A DNA stretch of 64,000 bases, from the NCBI GenBank assembly GCA_046154645.1, contig JBJXDZ010000122.1, positions 124,001 through 188,000 on the forward strand, in the 5' to 3' direction. The position numbers and the translations under genes are program-made. The notes under the pieces were generated by a model. That model made no database searches, was not told where the DNA came from, and saw only the letters and a program-made list of their open reading frames with translations. The stretch comes from Ga0077555 sp046154645 (GTDB lineage: Bacteria; Pseudomonadota; Alphaproteobacteria; Rhizobiales; Hyphomicrobiaceae). Positions within the stretch are counted from its first letter, which is position 1. Each line of letters opens with the position of its first letter. Of the stretch, positions 8,871 to 18,194 are shown piece after piece.

Positions 8871-9782
8871 ATGGCCCAAGCCGCACCCGCACCCACCGCA
8901 CCCACCGTCGGCCTCGACACGATCCCGAAGCGACCGAGCCTGATGATGCAGTTCATCAAGGCGCAGCCGCTGGGCTTCGTCGGCCTGCTCATCATCCTGG
9001 TCTATTTCGCCTTCGCGTTCTTTGCGCAATGGATCGCGCCTTATGATCCTGAGGCCGTCGACTTCGCTTCCATGCTGAGCGGCCCCTCGCGCGACCATCT
9101 CTTCGGCACCGACCAGTATGGTCGCGACGTGTTCTCACGCTTGGTCTACGGCTCGCGCACGGCTCTCGGCGTCGGCATCATCTCGGCGCTGGTTGGCTGC
9201 ACGCTCGGCGCACTGTTGGGTGCTGCATCCGGGTACTTCGGCGGCCGCATCGACAACGTCATCCAGGCCATCGTCGACATCATGCTGTCGTTCCCGCTCA
9301 TCGTGCTCGCCATGGTGATCGTCGCCGTGCTCGGCAAGAAGACCGTCCTTGGCGTCGACATGAACCTGGTGGCGGCCATCGCCATCCCGATGATCCCGCG
9401 CATGGCCCGCATCTCGCGCTCGTCCACGCTGTCGATCGCGCAGTTGCCCTACATCGACGCCGCCCGCGCCGCCGGCTACAGCCATTTCCGCATTGTCGCC
9501 CGCCATATCCTGCCAAACATCGTGGCGCCCTACCTGATCATGACCACGGCATTCATCGCCCAGGCTATCCTGCTCGAAGCTTCGCTGTCGTTCCTGGGCC
9601 TTGGCGTCACCGAGCCCACACCGGCGTGGGGCCTGATGCTGTCCGGCACCTCGGCCGACTTCTACAAGGCTGCGCCCTGGATGATCCTGTTCCCTGGCCT
9701 CGCCATCACGCTGGCCGTATTCGCCTTCAATCTCCTCGGCGACAGCCTGCGCGACTGGCTCGACCCGAAGATGAAGGGCTGA
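8871..9782 (+). CDS. ABC transporter permease, DppC/GsiD type
   Basis: A 303-residue second permease of the peptide-type transporter. After a soluble Pro/Ala-rich N-terminus it has the DppC marks: a first helix, the conserved DHLFGTDQYGRDVFSRL segment near residue 80, several more helices, and the ATPase-docking loop YIDAARAAGYSHFRI. It ends in a C-terminal GDSLRDWLDPKMKG, typical for the family. It is the last gene of the operon. A 9-bp hairpin with a TTT tail at 9820-9848 follows, separating it from the convergent LLM gene. Confidence 0.95.
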   Translation: MAQAAPAPTAPTVGLDTIPKRPSLMMQFIKAQPLGFVGLLIILVYFAFAFFAQWIAPYDPEAVDFASMLSGPSRDHLFGTDQYGRDVFSRLVYGSRTALGVGIISALVGCTLGALLGAASGYFGGRIDNVIQAIVDIMLSFPLIVLAMVIVAVLGKKTVLGVDMNLVAAIAIPMIPRMARISRSSTLSIAQLPYIDAARAAGYSHFRIVARHILPNIVAPYLIMTTAFIAQAILLEASLSFLGLGVTEPTPAWGLMLSGTSADFYKAAPWMILFPGLAITLAVFAFNLLGDSLRDWLDPKMKG

Positions 9783-9819
9783 GCGTTCAAGCCGGAGCAT
9801 CACGTTCCACGCGTTGCAG

Positions 9820-9848
9820 CGACCGTCGACCCAAACCGGCGGTCGTTT
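9820..9848 (+). terminator. Intrinsic-type terminator after the peptide ABC operon
   Basis: CGACCGTCG (9820-9828) pairs with CGGCGGTCG (9837-9845), nine pairs with one T-G wobble, around an 8-base loop, followed by TTT. It lies in the 77-base gap between the convergent dppC-type gene and the LLM monooxygenase gene. Confidence 0.5.
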
Positions 9849-9859
9849 CGCGTTTGGGC

Positions 9860-10951
9860 TTAACCCGTGCGTAGCCCCGCCTGGGCGAGGAGTGGCATAA
9901 CCCTCGCACAGAACGGCGCCAACTCAGCCTTGAAGTTGACGAACGAGAGCGTCGTTCCGGCGAACCCCAGCCGGTGGATTTCTACCAATTCCTCGGCGAT
10001 TCGTTCGGGGCGACCAACCAGAGGATAGCTCGACAGACCCGCAGCTCGGCGCACGCGATCGTGCAGCACCTTGCTGTCGACCTGTCGATTGGCCGCCGTC
10101 ATGGCGATATGGAACTCGACGGCCTCCGTGTCAGCGTTATCGGCGGCGTAGTGGCGGTAATAGTCCTCCGCTTCCTGGTCGGTGTCCCGGCACACGACGT
10201 GACACGCTGTGAAAACATCCAGCTTGTCTCGCCCTGCGGCGTTGGCCCGTTCGGCGATGTCGGCGAGTTGACCCTGTGCCTTGTCGAAATCGGCGAAGGT
10301 CGTGAACAGGACATCACTGGTCCGCACCGCGAAGTCGCGGCCCGCCGGTGACGACGCCGCCGACATGGTCACAGGCCTCGGCCGCTGCACCGGAGGCGGC
10401 TCCCCCGACACGCCCTTCAGATCGTAGAAGCGGCCCTTGTGGTCGAAGGGCTTTCCCTCGGCGGCGTAGATGCGCAACAGAATATCCAGCCACTCCTGCC
10501 CCTGCTCGTAGCGGGCATCGTGCGCATTCTGGAGTTGCCCGAACATGTCGAACTCGTCCTGGTTCCAACCGCACACGATGTTGAGACCCGCCCGGCCATG
10601 GCTGACGTGATCGATGGTGCTCAAGGCCTTGGCGGCAAATACCGGATGCACCAGCGGCACATGCACGGTCGAGAAGATCACCAGCCGCTTGGTCAGCGCC
10701 GCCAGCGCCGCGCCGTGCGTCAGCGTTTCGAAGCAGGCGTTGCGCACGTTGGTCTCGCCGCCGTAACCCTTCCAGCGCGCAATGGGCAGGATGAACTCGA
10801 GCCCGGCGCGATCAGCCAGCTGGACCACCTCAACGATTTCGTCCCAGCGCGCGCGCCACCGCTCCCGCACCTTGGTGATGGCGATGCCACCGTCGGTATT
10901 GACCCCGAACAATCCGAGCTTGAAGGCGTTACCGCTGGCCAATGGCCCCAT
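9860..10951 (-). CDS. LLM-class flavin-dependent monooxygenase (RutA/SfnG-like)
   Basis: A 363-residue bacterial-luciferase-like monooxygenase that would use FMNH2 from a separate reductase and O2. Family segments include a beta-strand start FKLGLFGVNTDGG, WKGYGGET near residue 60, IDHVSHGRAGLNIVCGW near 130, and a C-terminal half with VGRPERIAEELVEIHRLGF. The Gly-Arg-x-Gly-x-Asn-x-Val pattern and the WKG(Y/F)GG element recall RutA (pyrimidine ring opening) and dimethylsulfone or alkanesulfonate monooxygenases. The true substrate is not decidable here. It heads away from the ABC operon and lies 42 bases after the GNAT gene on the same strand, so both may be cotranscribed. Confidence 0.85.
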   Translation of the reverse strand: MGPLASGNAFKLGLFGVNTDGGIAITKVRERWRARWDEIVEVVQLADRAGLEFILPIARWKGYGGETNVRNACFETLTHGAALAALTKRLVIFSTVHVPLVHPVFAAKALSTIDHVSHGRAGLNIVCGWNQDEFDMFGQLQNAHDARYEQGQEWLDILLRIYAAEGKPFDHKGRFYDLKGVSGEPPPVQRPRPVTMSAASSPAGRDFAVRTSDVLFTTFADFDKAQGQLADIAERANAAGRDKLDVFTACHVVCRDTDQEAEDYYRHYAADNADTEAVEFHIAMTAANRQVDSKVLHDRVRRAAGLSSYPLVGRPERIAEELVEIHRLGFAGTTLSFVNFKAELAPFCARVMPLLAQAGLRTG

Positions 10952-10993
10952 CTCGGCGCTCCCGCAGTTCCAGTACTTTGCAAGACGGAACGA

Positions 10994-11629
10994 TCACTCC
11001 GCCTTGCCGCGTTGCTTGAGTTTGCGCGGGGCGAGCAGGTCGCCGCCGCTGTCGAGCTTGCGCGACAGGAAGATGGCCGCATCCAGCTTCTGAAAATTGC
11101 GCTTGCGATAGAACAGCAGCGCTTCCTCGTTGTTCTCGGCAACTTCCAGCACGATGTGCGTGCATCCCCGTCGCCGCGCTGCATGCTCGATCTGCTCGAA
11201 CATGTAGGTGCCGATGCCCTTGCCGTGAAAGTCGGGGTGCACAGCAATCTCCTCGACGAACAAGGGCCGCATGTTGCGCTTCTCGAAATAGCGGTGGTTC
11301 ATCCAGCTGTCGGAGCCGACGATCTCGTAGGCATACTCGGCGTAGCCGACGAGCTCGAACTTGGCGCCGTTCTTGACCTCGAACACCAGTTGTTCGATGC
11401 CGTCTTCCTCGTAGATTTCCAGGAAGTGCTTCTTGTGCCGGGGACGCTGGTATTCCACGGTCTCGCGGTTGACGTCGCGGAACACCAGCTTCAGGAATTC
11501 CCAGACCTTGTTCAAGTCGCGCCGATGCAACCGGCGGACGCGCAATTCCAGCTCGCCGTTGGCCAAGTCAGGGCTGTGGTCGTCGTCGGTTTCCGGGGTA
11601 TCCGGCTTCTTTGGCGGCATCGATGACAT
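10994..11629 (-). CDS. GNAT family N-acetyltransferase
   Basis: A 211-residue acetyltransferase. The acetyl-CoA-binding core is seen in VEEIAVHPDFHGKGIGTYM (motif A, with the H-G-K-G-I-G pyrophosphate loop) and LLFYRKRNFQKLD (motif B). An N-terminal polar tail and a basic C-terminal tail flank the domain. The ATG at 11629 is chosen; another ATG at 11620 is possible, and an upstream frame to 11698 has no conserved sequence. The acceptor is unknown: an amine on a small molecule or a protein N-terminus. It sits upstream of the LLM monooxygenase on the same strand. Confidence 0.82.
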   Translation of the reverse strand: MSSMPPKKPDTPETDDDHSPDLANGELELRVRRLHRRDLNKVWEFLKLVFRDVNRETVEYQRPRHKKHFLEIYEEDGIEQLVFEVKNGAKFELVGYAEYAYEIVGSDSWMNHRYFEKRNMRPLFVEEIAVHPDFHGKGIGTYMFEQIEHAARRRGCTHIVLEVAENNEEALLFYRKRNFQKLDAAIFLSRKLDSGGDLLAPRKLKQRGKAE

Positions 11630-11762
11630 GCGTGGACCTGGACGTGACCCTGAGTGGGCGTTGGCTGAGACTATGCTGAGCCTTCTACCAGCCCGCACGC
11701 TTCATGCCACCTCCCCCTGTTGGGTCAATGCCGTCTGTCACAAACCAGAGCGCCGGTGCCGG

Positions 11763-13358
11763 CTACCGATCCAGCCAGACCTGTTCCAAGCGCCAATGAT
11801 TGTAGATGCTGTTTTCCTGCCGCACGAAGCCCTTCACATAGGGCTGCCAGCATTGCGCCGCTCGACCGTGAGAAATGATCGGACGGGCCACTTCCTCGGC
11901 CAGCACGCGCTCGATCTGCCAGACCAAGGCCTTGCGCTTGGCGGGGTCGCGCTCGCCTGATTGCTCCTCTAGCAGCTTATCGACCTCGGGATTGCAGTAT
12001 TTCGTGAAGTTGTTGTCAGACTTGCAGGCGAAGTTCTCGGTGATGGTCACGTCGGGATCGTCGATGGCCACGCCGGACAGGTTGAACGCCACCGTGAAGT
12101 CCTGCCGCGCCGCACGACCGAACCAGATGGTCGACTCGATGATTTCCAGCTCGGCCTCGAAGTAGAGCTTGTTCAGCTGATCGACCAGAATGACCGCCGG
12201 CTCCTTGTACGTCGAGAAATCGCGCGTCGAGACCTTGATCTTGATGCGGTTCTGCGGCCCGTAGCCTAGGCTCTCCATGATCTTGCGTGCCTCGGCCTGA
12301 CGCTGCTCGAGCGTGCCGCTATAGCCGGGCAATGTCTCCAGCACGTCCTTGGGCATGCCCCAGACACCCTCGGGGGCTGCCTGCATGACGCCAGAAATGC
12401 TGGATTGGCCGTGCGACATGATATCGATGAAGCCTTGCCGATCGAGACCCAGCATCAAGGCACGCCGCAACTGCGGATTGTCGAACGGAGCCCGCGCCTT
12501 GTTGATCAACACGTTGGATGACACGTTGGTCGGGCCAAGCTTGCAGTAGACGTGCGGGGCTTGGGCCGCAAAATCCTTCATCAGGGGTGCATTGACGTCG
12601 CCCGTCGAGGTCATGTCGATCTCACCTGCAACAAGCGCGAGCGACCGCGTCGACCGGTTGGGTATGATGCGGCTCTCGACAGCATCGAGATACGGCCGGC
12701 CCGGCTTCCAATAGTCGGGATTGCGGACCAGGCGAACCAGCTCATTGCTCTTGAACTCGACGAACTTGAAGGGGCCCGTGCCAATCGGGTTGGTGCGCAT
12801 GTCCTTCGCCGCCACATGACACGGGAACACCGGCGCCATGCCCGAAGCGAGCATCGAGAGCAACGCCGGCTGCGGCCGCTCGAGATGAAACGTCGCCTCG
12901 TGGTCGCCGTTGACGGTTACTTCCTTCAGGTTCGTGTACCAGATCCGGCGCGGATTCTTGCGATAGTAGTCCGGCTCCTTGCCGTTCACCCGATGCCAGG
13001 TGCACTGCACATCTTTAGCCGTCATCGGTTTCCCGTCATGCCACTTCACGCCGGCGCGCAGCTTGAATGTCAGCTTGGTGCCGGCGGCATCCCAGCCCCA
13101 GCTTTCTGCCAACTCGGGAATGATGGACTCCGGGCTGTTGCGCGCAATGGCGGGATCGAACATGACGAGATTGTTGAACAGGGGCATGGCCGCTTGCACG
13201 GTGGTGATGCTCACCTCTTCGTGGATCGACATGCTGGTCGGGTTGGCCGAGTTGGAGACACGCAAGGTGCCGCCGGGCTTCTGTGCCAAGGCAGATCCCA
13301 CAGCGAGACCCAGGATGGCGGCGCCTGCCGCGACCACCAGACGATAGCTCCCGTGCAT
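11763..13358 (-). CDS. ABC transporter substrate-binding protein, family 5, third copy
   Basis: A 531-residue SBP_bac_5 protein with a Sec signal peptide (hydrophobic stretch ending GSALAQ) and the family block LAESWGWDAAGTKLTFKLRA around residue 80, then LRRALMLGLDRQGF and a C-terminal YVKGFVRQEN. GGGAGGA lies five bases before the start ATG. It is more distant from the two copies at 4.5-7.8 kb than they are from each other, and has no permease beside it. It may feed the transporter at 2.4-9.8 kb or another one elsewhere. It could share a transcript with the GNAT and LLM genes downstream (134-base gap). Confidence 0.92.
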   Translation of the reverse strand: MHGSYRLVVAAGAAILGLAVGSALAQKPGGTLRVSNSANPTSMSIHEEVSITTVQAAMPLFNNLVMFDPAIARNSPESIIPELAESWGWDAAGTKLTFKLRAGVKWHDGKPMTAKDVQCTWHRVNGKEPDYYRKNPRRIWYTNLKEVTVNGDHEATFHLERPQPALLSMLASGMAPVFPCHVAAKDMRTNPIGTGPFKFVEFKSNELVRLVRNPDYWKPGRPYLDAVESRIIPNRSTRSLALVAGEIDMTSTGDVNAPLMKDFAAQAPHVYCKLGPTNVSSNVLINKARAPFDNPQLRRALMLGLDRQGFIDIMSHGQSSISGVMQAAPEGVWGMPKDVLETLPGYSGTLEQRQAEARKIMESLGYGPQNRIKIKVSTRDFSTYKEPAVILVDQLNKLYFEAELEIIESTIWFGRAARQDFTVAFNLSGVAIDDPDVTITENFACKSDNNFTKYCNPEVDKLLEEQSGERDPAKRKALVWQIERVLAEEVARPIISHGRAAQCWQPYVKGFVRQENSIYNHWRLEQVWLDR

Positions 13359-13487
13359 CAGAGTCCTCCCGTTGGTTGTTTCCTCGCGGCGGGGACTTGA
13401 CATTCGATCGTGTCACTCTTGACCTGCCGCCCATCGATTGTGCCCTATCGCCACTCCGCAGCGAAGGCCTAATCGGGACTCAAGGCG

Positions 13488-13556
13488 TCACGAGCCGTAG
13501 CAGCCGACGTCCGACCAGCCGAGAGCGTCCATGACCACGACGACAATGTTGGGGGC
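13488..13556 (-). pseudogene. Sulfatase N-terminal remnant inside a 484-base gap
   Basis: On the minus strand the frame from 13556 to a TGA at 13488 reads PNIVVVVMDALGWSDVGCYG, the hallmark N-terminal strand of type I sulfatases (usual form PNIVxIxxDDxGxxDxGCYG). The second metal-binding Asp of the DD pair is Ala. An in-frame stop lies a few codons upstream, no start codon is available, and nothing sulfatase-like follows the stop. It therefore looks like a decayed fragment about 22 residues long. The rest of 13359-13842 contains no convincing gene. A minus-strand open stretch at about 13560-13740 has coding-like composition but no start or recognised motif. Confidence 0.6.
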
Positions 13557-13842
13557 GCCTTTGGCCGGTCATGGCAGCGGCTCGTGCCAATGCGACCCAG
13601 AGTTCCGCGCGCGTGCGCCCGATCCTGTCGGGAATTCCTGCATAGCCCCTGGGAGCCAGGAGCCATAGCCGTGCCTCATCCGCGCAATCCTCCAGCTCCG
13701 CGAGAAGCAGTTGCGCCCTGATTATCTCAAGATGAGACCATCGCCGGATTTTCCTCGATCCGGCATGGTGGCACGAGGCATCGCACCTGGCCAGAACCAG
13801 AGGTTTGGCTCCGATGCGCGAATCTCAATTGATAGTGTCGCC

Positions 13843-14349
13843 TCACGCGTTCGGCTTGACCGCCTGCGCTGTTGCTTGCGCCAGCGCTTCCCGCTTCTTG
13901 ATGAACAGCGAGGCGAAATCGACGGGATCGAGCAGCAACGGCGGAAACCCGCCTTCCCTGGAGATGTCGGCCACAATCCGGCGCAGGAATGGGAACAACA
14001 GTGCCGGGCCATTGATGTTGAGGATCGGCTCCAGAGCCTCCGGCGGTGCATTCTCAATCTTGAACAGGCCCGCATAGACCAGTTCCAGCTCATAGATGAC
14101 GCCGAGCTTGCTCGTCGCCTGTGCCTTGAAGGTAATGGCGCTCTCGTGAATGTCCGGACCGACCTGGGTCGGCACCACGTTGACCTCGAGCTTCAGGTTG
14201 GGATTGTCGGGCGGTCCCGACAACAGCTTCGTGATGTTGGGATTCTCGAACGACAAATCCTTGATGTATTGGCCGAGCACCCGCACCTGCATCTGCCCCG
14301 GACCGGGTCCGCCATTCCCTGTCGGCCCGACCTTCGGTTGTTCAGCCAT
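13843..14349 (-). CDS. secB: Protein-export chaperone SecB
   Basis: A 168-residue cytosolic chaperone that keeps preproteins unfolded and hands them to SecA. The SecB start is clear: a flexible Gly/Pro-rich N-terminus, then LGQYIKDLSFENPN near residue 25. The conserved core and ending include YAGLFKIEN, NGPALLFPFLRRIVADI and GGFPPLLLDPVDF. Length and order are normal. It stands alone, without the grxC, gpsA or secE neighbours seen in gammaproteobacteria, which suits alphaproteobacteria. It is transcribed in the same direction as the M20 hydrolase gene upstream, with a 97-base gap. Confidence 0.96.
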   Translation of the reverse strand: MAEQPKVGPTGNGGPGPGQMQVRVLGQYIKDLSFENPNITKLLSGPPDNPNLKLEVNVVPTQVGPDIHESAITFKAQATSKLGVIYELELVYAGLFKIENAPPEALEPILNINGPALLFPFLRRIVADISREGGFPPLLLDPVDFASLFIKKREALAQATAQAVKPNA

Positions 14350-14446
14350 CGATCAAAATCCTTTTCGCGTGATTCCAATGCCGGAATGTCGCTATCACGC
14401 ACCAGCAAAGTGGGCAATTCACAACGCAGGCTTCATCGCTCAAAGT

Positions 14447-15694
14447 TCAGGCGACGACTTCCGCGATCTCCAGCACGGCTTGCAACAGGACATCCGTGCC
14501 GGCAGCAGCCCAGGCCGGCGTCATGTTCTCGGCTTCGTTGTGGCTGATCCCGTCGATGCAGGGCGTGAACACCATCGCCGCCGGACAGACGCGCGCCATG
14601 TAGACGGCATCGTGGCCGGCCCCCGACGTGATCTCACGCGCCGACAATCCCAGCCGATTGGCAGCCTTGCGCACCGCATTGACGCAGTCCGCATCGAACG
14701 GTTGCGGGGGAAAGTCGGCGACCTGACGCATCTCGTAGGTGAGCCCCGTGCGCTTGACGATCTCTTCGATGCCGGCACGCAAGGCTCGATCCATGGACTT
14801 GAGCTGTTCACCATCGGGATGACGGAAATCGACGGTCAAGAACACCGAACCGGGAATGACATTGCGCGAGTTGGGATAGGATTGGATCATGCCGCAGGTG
14901 GCGCAGGCCGCGGGATCGTGTGCGTGGCCGATCTGATTGACGAGTTCCACGATGCGGGCGGCGCCCAGCAGTGCATCCTTGCGCCGGTTCATAGGGGTTG
15001 GACCCGCATGGCTTTCAACGCCCGTCAATTGGATCTCATACCATTTCTGTCCATTGGCGGCCGTCACGATGCCGATATCGATCCCCTCCTCCTCCAGGAT
15101 CGGTCCCTGCTCGATGTGCAGTTCGAACAGCGCCCGCACGGGTCGACCGCCGACCGGCGCATCTCCGGCATAGCCAATGCTCGCCAACTCGGTGCCGATC
15201 TCGCGGCCGTCGACGTCCTTGATCTTCAGCGCATCCTCGAGCTTCAACACACCGGCGAACACGCCCGACGCCGTCATCGCTGGCGCAAACCGAGAGCCCT
15301 CCTCGTTGGTCCACATGCAGATCTCGATCGGATGCCGCGTCTTGATGTCGAGATCGTTCAAGGTACGCACCACTTCGAGCGCCGCCATGACGCCCAGCGC
15401 GCCATCGAATTTGCCGCCGGTGGGTTGCGTGTCGAGATGACTGCCGACCATCACGGGCGGCAACTTTGGATCGGTCCCCGCGCGGCGCGCGAACAGCGAG
15501 CCGATCTTGTCAACGGTCATCGTACAACCGGCATCCCTGCACCAGCGCTGGAACAGATCGCGGCTCTGCCGATCCAGGTCGGTCAACGTCAACCGGTTGA
15601 CGCCGCCCTTGGGCGTCGCCCCGATCCGGGCCATCTCCATGAGGCTGTCCCACAGGCGCGGACCGTTGATTCTGAGGTTGCTGTCGATGGCCAT
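14447..15694 (-). CDS. M20 family Zn-dependent amidohydrolase (N-carbamoyl-L-amino acid hydrolase / allantoate type)
   Basis: A 415-residue metallohydrolase of the HyuC/AmaB/AllC branch of peptidase family M20, which removes carbamoyl or similar groups from amino acids or ureides. Metal ligands are visible: VGSHLDTQPTGGKFDG (His and Asp near residues 80-90), MWTNEEGSRF (Glu-Glu near 125) and LFELHIEQGP (His near 190). VESHAGPTPMNRR marks the dimerisation lid domain. ATG 15694 is preferred; the frame extends to 15796 without conserved sequence. The substrate is not certain. It lies 112 bases downstream of the TauE-type exporter gene. Confidence 0.88.
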   Translation of the reverse strand: MAIDSNLRINGPRLWDSLMEMARIGATPKGGVNRLTLTDLDRQSRDLFQRWCRDAGCTMTVDKIGSLFARRAGTDPKLPPVMVGSHLDTQPTGGKFDGALGVMAALEVVRTLNDLDIKTRHPIEICMWTNEEGSRFAPAMTASGVFAGVLKLEDALKIKDVDGREIGTELASIGYAGDAPVGGRPVRALFELHIEQGPILEEEGIDIGIVTAANGQKWYEIQLTGVESHAGPTPMNRRKDALLGAARIVELVNQIGHAHDPAACATCGMIQSYPNSRNVIPGSVFLTVDFRHPDGEQLKSMDRALRAGIEEIVKRTGLTYEMRQVADFPPQPFDADCVNAVRKAANRLGLSAREITSGAGHDAVYMARVCPAAMVFTPCIDGISHNEAENMTPAWAAAGTDVLLQAVLEIAEVVA

Positions 15695-15806
15695 GACGAT
15701 GTCGCTCGCGTCTTGTTTGCAGCTGTCTTGTCGGAGGCTTGCCAGCCTTGTCGCGCCAGTGCAAGCCGATGATGGCTGGCCTTGAATTGCATGCACCTCG
15801 ATCGAA

Positions 15807-16529
15807 TTACCACAGCGCCGCCGTGATCATCGCAATGCCGGCGGCCAGCATCGCAGCATCGAGGATCAGTTGGTACTGCGCCACGTCGAGCTGAGTGACG
15901 AAACGTTTGGCGAACCAGGCTCCCGCCATCATGGTGGTGCCGATCAACACCCCGTAAATGCCGATCTGTGGCGTCAGCGCTCCAGCCACACCGAACACTG
16001 TGACCTTTGTCGCATAAATGGCCAGCGATCCCAGGGCCTCGGTGGCGATGAAGCCGCCCTTGACGAGACCATAGGCCAGAAACATGGGCGTACTGATGGG
16101 CCCCGTCGAGGCAACCAGCCCGGTCAGAAAGCCAATGCCGCCGCCAGCCACAGCCAGTCCGCCGAGGCCGATGGACAGCCGTCGCGCCATGAACCAGCGA
16201 CGCAGCGGTACCATCAGGATCATGAACACACCAAGCACAGCTTCGACGACGCGCGGATTGAGGGCGAGGAACAAGCGCGCGCCAAGGTATACTGCTGGCA
16301 TGCCGGCCATCGCATAGGCCGCAGCCGCCCGCAAGTCGACCTCCCGCCACCACACCACGACGCGGGCGAGATTGCCGAGTACGCCGGCGATGCCCATGAT
16401 CGGCACAGCGTCCTTGGGGCCAAAGGCGAACACCAGCAAGGGCATCAGAATGGTCGAACCGCCGAACCCGACGATGCCCCCGATTACGCCGCCAAGGAGG
16501 CCGACAGCGAGAATGGCGATCCAGATCAT
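15807..16529 (-). CDS. TSUP/TauE family membrane permease
   Basis: A roughly 240-residue, very hydrophobic protein with about seven or eight predicted membrane helices. It has the TauE/SafE repeat marks: GGVIGGIVGFGGSTILMPLL in the first half and GGGIGFLTGLVASTGP in the second. The family exports sulfite, sulfoacetate or related organic anions. A TTG at 16541 could add four residues; neither start has a strong Shine-Dalgarno. It runs divergently from the DUF1800 gene, and the 205-base gap presumably holds both promoters, though no clear boxes stand out. Nearby TauD-like and LLM genes make a sulfonate link possible but unproven. Confidence 0.9.
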   Translation of the reverse strand: MIWIAILAVGLLGGVIGGIVGFGGSTILMPLLVFAFGPKDAVPIMGIAGVLGNLARVVVWWREVDLRAAAAYAMAGMPAVYLGARLFLALNPRVVEAVLGVFMILMVPLRRWFMARRLSIGLGGLAVAGGGIGFLTGLVASTGPISTPMFLAYGLVKGGFIATEALGSLAIYATKVTVFGVAGALTPQIGIYGVLIGTTMMAGAWFAKRFVTQLDVAQYQLILDAAMLAAGIAMITAALW

Positions 16530-16734
16530 GGAGCGGAACAAACCGTGATCATGTCGCCCCAGACCTGCCGCAAGATCATTCTAGCCTTTCGCTCCGCCGC
16601 CTCAGCGACGGATCAGCAACGGTTGCCGCGTTACAGTCTCTACAAATCGCGTCTGTCGATTGCGTACTGGCTGTGCGTCTCCGACAGTTGCTTCGGTCGC
16701 CACTCCGCCAACTACTTGCCGAACGGGAGCCCTG

Positions 16735-18189
16735 ATGTCCACTCGCGATGCCGCCATAGCGATGCGCCGCCTGGGCTTGGGTGCAAAGCCTGGCGACTTG
16801 AAGCGGATCGCCGCCGATCCCCGCGGATACGTCGCCGCCCAGTTGTCAAAGGCTGCGTCCGCACTCCTCGATGATCCCGATCTCGAGCCGAGCCACGTGG
16901 TCTTCACCGAGGCCCAGCGCGCCCAGATGCAGCAGAAGGCTGCACGCGACGCGGAGAAGGCCGCGAGCCAGCCGATGGTGAAAATGGCCGACGCCAAAGA
17001 GCAGCCGACCCAAACGACCCCGCCAACCTTTGCGCCGCCATCCCCCAACCCGCCGCCGGCGCCTCCCGGCCAGAAGGCCAACGCGGTGCGCCGCGACGCC
17101 CTGCTCGACGAGATATCGTCGCGTGTCGACCGCGCCATCACCACGGAAACGCCGCTGCTCGAGCGCCTCGTCTATTTCTGGTCCAACCACTTCTGCGTTT
17201 CAGCCGGCAAAGGCGCAGTGCGCGGTCTTGCCGGCGGCTATGAGCGGGAAGCGATCCGCCCGCATGTCCTCGGCCGCTTCGGCGACATGCTTAAGGCCAC
17301 GGCCCAGCATCCCGCCATGCTGATCTATCTCGACAACCAGATTTCGATTGGTCCCTCCAGCAAGGCCGGCATCAACCGCAAGCGCGGGCTCAACGAGAAC
17401 CTCGCCCGCGAGATCCTCGAGTTGCACACGCTCGGCGTCAATGGCGGCTACACGCAGGCCGACGTGATGGCCTTCGCCGCCATTCTCACCGGCTGGAGTG
17501 TCGGCAATCTCAATCAGCCGGAGACCCTGCCGGGTCGCTTCTTCTATGCACCGAACCGGCATGAGCCGGGCGCGCAGACTGTGCTGGGCAAAAGCTACCC
17601 GGACGAAGGCCAGCGCACTGGCGAAGCCGTTCTGGCGGCACTCGCCGTGCATCCCGCGACAGCCAAGCATCTGGCGACCAAGCTGGCGCGCCATTTCATT
17701 GCCGACGCGCCTCCTCCTTCGGCCGTCGAGCGTCTGGCGGCCGTTTTCACCAAGACAGGCGGCGATCTCGGTGCCGTGACCCGTGAGTTGATTGCGTTGC
17801 CGGAAGTCTGGTCGACACCGCCGAAGAAGATCGTGCCACCCTTCGACTTCGTGGTTTCCATCGTGCGCGGGTTCGGACCGCGACCGAAATCCGGCGAGTT
17901 GGCACGGCTCGCTGCCGCGCTGGGTCAGCCGACCTGGATGGTACCATCGCCGAAGGGGTGGCCCGACGACGACGACGCCTGGATGGGGCCAGCCCCCGTG
18001 CGCGAGCGCTTGCGCATTGCCGAGATGCTGGCGCGGCAGATGGACAAGCTCACCGATCCCCGTGGCCTCGCTGACGACATCCTGGGGGAAGCCCTGTCGC
18101 CAGAGACACGGCAAGCCATTTCCCGTGCCGAAAGCCGTGAACAAGGCTTCGAGTTGCTGGTCATGGCGCCTGAATTCTTGAGGAGATAA
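16735..18189 (+). CDS. DUF1800 domain protein
   Basis: A 484-residue protein of the DUF1800 family, whose members almost always travel with a DUF1501 gene. Family marks seen are AAIAMRRLGLGAKPGDL at the N-terminus, LVYFWSNHFCVS near residue 145, GLNENLAREILELHTLGV near 220 and LTGWSV near 255. A Pro-rich stretch near residue 100 (PPSPNPPPAPPG) is a flexible insert. GGGAG is five bases before the ATG. There is no obvious signal peptide, though partners in this family are exported. The biochemical role of the family is not established. It ends five bases before the DUF1501 gene, so the two are coupled. Confidence 0.9.
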   Translation: MSTRDAAIAMRRLGLGAKPGDLKRIAADPRGYVAAQLSKAASALLDDPDLEPSHVVFTEAQRAQMQQKAARDAEKAASQPMVKMADAKEQPTQTTPPTFAPPSPNPPPAPPGQKANAVRRDALLDEISSRVDRAITTETPLLERLVYFWSNHFCVSAGKGAVRGLAGGYEREAIRPHVLGRFGDMLKATAQHPAMLIYLDNQISIGPSSKAGINRKRGLNENLAREILELHTLGVNGGYTQADVMAFAAILTGWSVGNLNQPETLPGRFFYAPNRHEPGAQTVLGKSYPDEGQRTGEAVLAALAVHPATAKHLATKLARHFIADAPPPSAVERLAAVFTKTGGDLGAVTRELIALPEVWSTPPKKIVPPFDFVVSIVRGFGPRPKSGELARLAAALGQPTWMVPSPKGWPDDDDAWMGPAPVRERLRIAEMLARQMDKLTDPRGLADDILGEALSPETRQAISRAESREQGFELLVMAPEFLRR

Positions 18190-18194
18190 TCGCC

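Noticed and set aside
13560..13740. Coding-like minus-strand stretch without a start (reads ...ELEDCADEARLWLLAPRG...)
   Set aside because: It has no start codon, no recognised motif and ends near the sulfatase relic; it may be another decayed gene but cannot be named.
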